This document shows positions 5,613 to 7,696 of a stretch of DNA of 7,696 nt, one piece after another. The notes beneath the pieces were generated by a model that was given only the letters and a program-made list of their open reading frames with translations, was not told the origin of the DNA and did not search any database. Numbering within the stretch: the stretch's first letter is position 1; each line of letters opens with the position of its first letter. A program made the position numbers and the translations under genes. Source of the DNA: Frankiales bacterium (GTDB taxonomy: Bacteria; Actinomycetota; Actinomycetes; Mycobacteriales; SCTD01); NCBI GenBank assembly GCA_025965755.1, contig JAOPWI010000176.1:1-7696 (forward strand), given 5' to 3'.

Positions 5613-6649
5613 CAGTTGTTCCTCGATCCGTTGCCCTGGCAGCGGGCCTCGGTGTTGACGAACTGGGGCAGGACGATCTCACCGGCCGGCAGGACGACGC
5701 GGCCGTCGAAGCCGCACAGGTAGAAGTTGAACCAGGACCCGTAGGTCGCGGTCGAGATGATGCGGTCCAGCTTGGCGGGCAGCCGCTTCAGCACGCCGTC
5801 GACGACCTCCTTGTCCCGGTCGAGCGTGCCGGCCAGCTCCCCCAGCTCCTGGATGTCGGCCTTGAGCGGGCCGCGCACCTCGCGGAGCAGCCCCGTCGTG
5901 GCGCCCGTCAGGTCGTTGATGCCGGCGAGCGACTCGCCGATCGCGGTGCGGTCCTGCGCGAAGCCCGCGGACAGCCGCTGCAGCTGGGTCACCAGCTCGT
6001 TGAGCTGGTCGTCGCGCTCGTCGATGGTCTCGAGGACCGTGCCCAAGTTGGTGATCACCCGGCCGATGACCGCGTCGCGGTCGGCCAGCGTCGTGGTCAG
6101 CGAGGCCGTGCGGGCCATCAGGCTTTCCACCGTTCCGCCCTCGCCCTGCAGCACCTGCACCAGCTCGAAGGAGACCTTGTTGACCGTCGCCGGGTCCAGC
6201 GCCTGGAACAGCGGGCGGAAGCCGTTGAACAGCACGGTCAGGTCCAGGGCGTTGCGGGTCTGCGCGAGCGGGACGGTGCTGCCGGCCTTGAGCAGCTCGG
6301 CCGAGCCCGGGCCCTCGGTGATCGCGATGTAGCGCTCGCCCACCAGGTTGCGGTACCGCAGGCGCAGGATGGTGCTGGCCGCGATCTCCCGCCCCTCGCT
6401 GAGCGAGAACTCCACGTGGGCGGTCTTGCTGTCCTCGGCCAGCTCGACCTTGTCCACCTTGCCGACCTTGACGCCCGAGATGCGGACCTCGTTGCCGGGC
6501 AGCAGGCCGGTCACGTCGCTGAAGGCCGCCCGGTAGGACGTCTGGCCCCCGAAGGTGAAGCTGCCGATCGTCGCCGCGAGGACGAAGGTCAGCAGCGAGG
6601 TGACCACCATGAAGATGATCAGCTTGACGAGAGCAGCAGAGGTCTTCAC
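5612..6649 (-). CDS. mceB: MceB, MCE-family lipid-transport subunit B
   Basis: Second subunit of the Mce heterohexamer, 345 residues, close to full family length. An N-terminal hydrophobic segment (about 8-30) is a membrane anchor. The MCE domain spans roughly 38-112, with the core GLLPGNEVRISGVKVGKV (48-65) and NLVGERYIAI (101-110). Residues about 188-295 are helical with repeated Asp/Glu-Arg-Asp units spaced 21-25 residues apart (DRDAVI, ERDDQL, QDRTAI), consistent with the tube part of the complex. The C-terminus carries WFNFYLCG (306-313), a MceB hallmark, and a second cysteine at 337. It lacks the long low-complexity tail of A, D, E and F. The GTG start at 6649 is chosen for the 4-nt GTGA overlap with mceA; the ribosome site is only a weak GGGG at 6655-6658, so initiation probably depends on coupling to mceA. 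The end overlaps mceC by 1 nt. Confidence 0.96.
   Translation of the reverse strand: MKTSAALVKLIIFMVVTSLLTFVLAATIGSFTFGGQTSYRAAFSDVTGLLPGNEVRISGVKVGKVDKVELAEDSKTAHVEFSLSEGREIAASTILRLRYRNLVGERYIAITEGPGSAELLKAGSTVPLAQTRNALDLTVLFNGFRPLFQALDPATVNKVSFELVQVLQGEGGTVESLMARTASLTTTLADRDAVIGRVITNLGTVLETIDERDDQLNELVTQLQRLSAGFAQDRTAIGESLAGINDLTGATTGLLREVRGPLKADIQELGELAGTLDRDKEVVDGVLKRLPAKLDRIISTATYGSWFNFYLCGFDGRVVLPAGEIVLPQFVNTEARCQGNGSRNN
5619..5624 (-). promoter_or_regulatory. Ribosome binding site of mceC
   Basis: GAGGAA on the minus strand lies inside the end of mceB, 8 nt (counted from GAGG) before the ATG at 5612. It decides the start of mceC in favour of this ATG over the in-frame Met seven codons in. 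Confidence 0.7.
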
Positions 6650-7696
6650 GCCAGCCCCACAGTCGTCCCGCGGGCCACCGGCCCGAACAGCATCTCCACG
6701 AGGTCGGGCACCTCGTCGACCGGCACCCCGAGCACGGGCGCCGCAGCGGCCTTGAGGATCTGGCGCTGCGAGAACGGGTCGGCCAGCGACCGGGCGGGGT
6801 CGTACGCCGCGGCCGCCGCCGTGCCGCCGCCGCTGCCCCCGCTGCCCCCGCTGCCGATGCCGGCCCGCTCGGCGTCGCGGTAACCGTCCTGAAACTCGAC
6901 GTCCGGAGCCGGGCGCCGGGGCGAGGGCAGTCCGTCGCAGTGCGGCCCGCGGGTGTCGCGGTTCTCCTGCTCGTCGCCCGGCAGGTAGCCGTCCTGGTCC
7001 TCGGTCACCTCGAGCGTGATGTGCAGCCCGGGCTGCAGCCCGCCGAAGGTGTCCTCGACGATCGGCTGGTACCGGTTGAGCCCCGAAATCAGGCAGGGGA
7101 ACTCGGGCGAGTAGCGCTGGTACAGCAGCAGCGACGGCAGGCTGTCCTCGGCCAGGGTGACGAAGCGCTTCTCGTTCTCCGTGAGGACGTCGTCGAGCAC
7201 CCCCACCGACGACGCGGTGCTGGCGAGAAAGGTCCCCAGCTCCTCCTGCTGGTCGACCAGGTTGCGGCCGATGGCGGAGAAGTTGTCGAGCATCGCCAGC
7301 ACGTCCGGCGCCGCCTCGTCGTAGTCCTCCGACAGCTGCGCCAGACGCTCGATGTTCTCCTGCAGACCCGGCATCTCGGGGTTGAGCCGGGTGAAGTAGG
7401 CGTCGACGGCGACGAGGTTCTCGCCGATGCGCTCGCCGCGGCCGCGCAGGGCGCCGGCGACCGCGTTGAGCGTCGTGGACAGCTGCTCCGGCTTGAGCGT
7501 CCGCAGCAGCGGCAGCAGGTCGTCCAGGACCTTCTCGGTCTCGAGCGCCGTCTCGGACCGGTCCTGCGGGATGACGTCGCCCTCCGCGATGGGCGTCGTC
7601 ACGTCGTTGCCGTCCGGCAGCACGAGGGCGACGAACTTCTCGCCGAACAGCGTCTTGGGCAGCAGCTGCGCCCGGACGTCCTTGGGGATGAGCTTC
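6646..7696 (-). CDS. mceA: MceA, MCE-family lipid-transport subunit A (5'-truncated by window edge)
   Basis: First MCE subunit of a YrbE/Mce ABC-type lipid importer, acting outside the cytoplasmic membrane. The window holds 349 C-terminal residues plus the TGA stop; the N-terminal membrane anchor and most of the MCE domain lie beyond the right edge. The visible part opens with the end of the MCE domain (LLPKTLFGEKFVALV, visible residues 11-25), a strong MceA signature. A helical region follows (about 50-190), then YSPEFPCLISGL (195-206) and GPHCDGLP (250-257), both typical of MceA and containing its only two visible cysteines. The tail has a Gly/Ser linker (about 279-291), an Ala run and YDP, and ends in a hydrophobic segment, VPDLVEMLFGPV (329-340). 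The stop overlaps the mceB start by 4 nt (GTGA). Being first of the six and followed by B-F, its identity as subunit A is secure. The substrate class (fatty acid, sterol or other lipid) cannot be told. Confidence 0.95.
   Translation of the reverse strand, partial: KLIPKDVRAQLLPKTLFGEKFVALVLPDGNDVTTPIAEGDVIPQDRSETALETEKVLDDLLPLLRTLKPEQLSTTLNAVAGALRGRGERIGENLVAVDAYFTRLNPEMPGLQENIERLAQLSEDYDEAAPDVLAMLDNFSAIGRNLVDQQEELGTFLASTASSVGVLDDVLTENEKRFVTLAEDSLPSLLLYQRYSPEFPCLISGLNRYQPIVEDTFGGLQPGLHITLEVTEDQDGYLPGDEQENRDTRGPHCDGLPSPRRPAPDVEFQDGYRDAERAGIGSGGSGGSGGGTAAAAAYDPARSLADPFSQRQILKAAAAPVLGVPVDEVPDLVEMLFGPVARGTTVGLA

Noticed and set aside
4588..5682. Upstream extension of the mceD frame (365 more codons through mceC)
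   Set aside because: The extension is the out-of-frame reading of mceC, rich in Arg, Pro and Gly. The GTG at 4587 has a ribosome site, overlaps the mceC stop and starts a proper signal peptide.
232..6649. Internal promoters, terminators or RNA genes between the mce genes
   Set aside because: The largest gap between genes is 9 nt. I saw no convincing hairpin with a T-run, and GC-rich hairpins inside the coding sequence carry no weight.
1..7696. Mobile element or horizontally acquired island
   Set aside because: No transposase, integrase, terminal repeats or tRNA is visible, and base composition and codon use look even across all eight genes.
795..7696. Assigning the operon to a specific substrate class (mce1 fatty acid or mce4 sterol)
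   Set aside because: No sterol- or fatty-acid-metabolism genes lie in the window, and subunit sequences alone do not separate these classes by eye.

Overview
The window is one strand of a single actinobacterial mce (mammalian cell entry) operon. Everything coding lies on the minus strand, read from the right edge to the left edge. The DNA is very GC-rich, and third codon positions are almost all G or C in every gene. GTG starts are common. Together with a complete six-subunit mceA-F order, this points to a high-GC actinomycete. I cannot name the genus from sequence alone; the loose match to non-mycobacterial actinomycetes is an impression, not evidence.

Layout in transcription order: mceA (right edge to 6646, N-terminus missing), mceB (6649-5612), mceC (5612-4584), mceD (4587-3391), mceE (3394-2180), mceF (2183-795), an Mce-associated single-pass membrane protein (798-232), and the start of an eighth gene (222 to the left edge). 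The eighth gene is probably a second Mce-associated protein. Six of the seven junctions overlap by 1 or 4 nt (GTGA, TGATG or ATGA) and the seventh is a 9-nt gap. There is no room for internal promoters or terminators, and translational coupling is likely along the whole set. The usual upstream partners, two YrbE permease genes, should lie just beyond the right edge. The MceG ATPase is not in the window.

How the genes work together (family knowledge): the six MCE proteins form a heterohexamer outside the cytoplasmic membrane. A ring of MCE domains sits on the YrbE permease and a long helical tube carries hydrophobic substrates (fatty acids, sterols or other lipids) toward the ABC transporter core. 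The sequence fits this. Each subunit has a membrane or lipid anchor (missing only in the truncated mceA), an MCE domain of about 75 residues, and a long helical region. B, C, D and E show a repeat of about 22 residues there. C-terminal tails are variable. The substrate cannot be assigned.

Points worth a second look: MceD as well as MceE carries a lipobox; A, B, D and F each have exactly two cysteines in the C-terminal part while C and E have none outside the lipobox; four of the six subunits end in a short hydrophobic motif after a low-complexity linker; and the eighth gene begins inside an 18-bp tandem repeat whose first three units each start with a GTG codon and whose opposite strand is densely G-tracted. 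No wholly unknown system is visible. This is a known machine with some unusual details.
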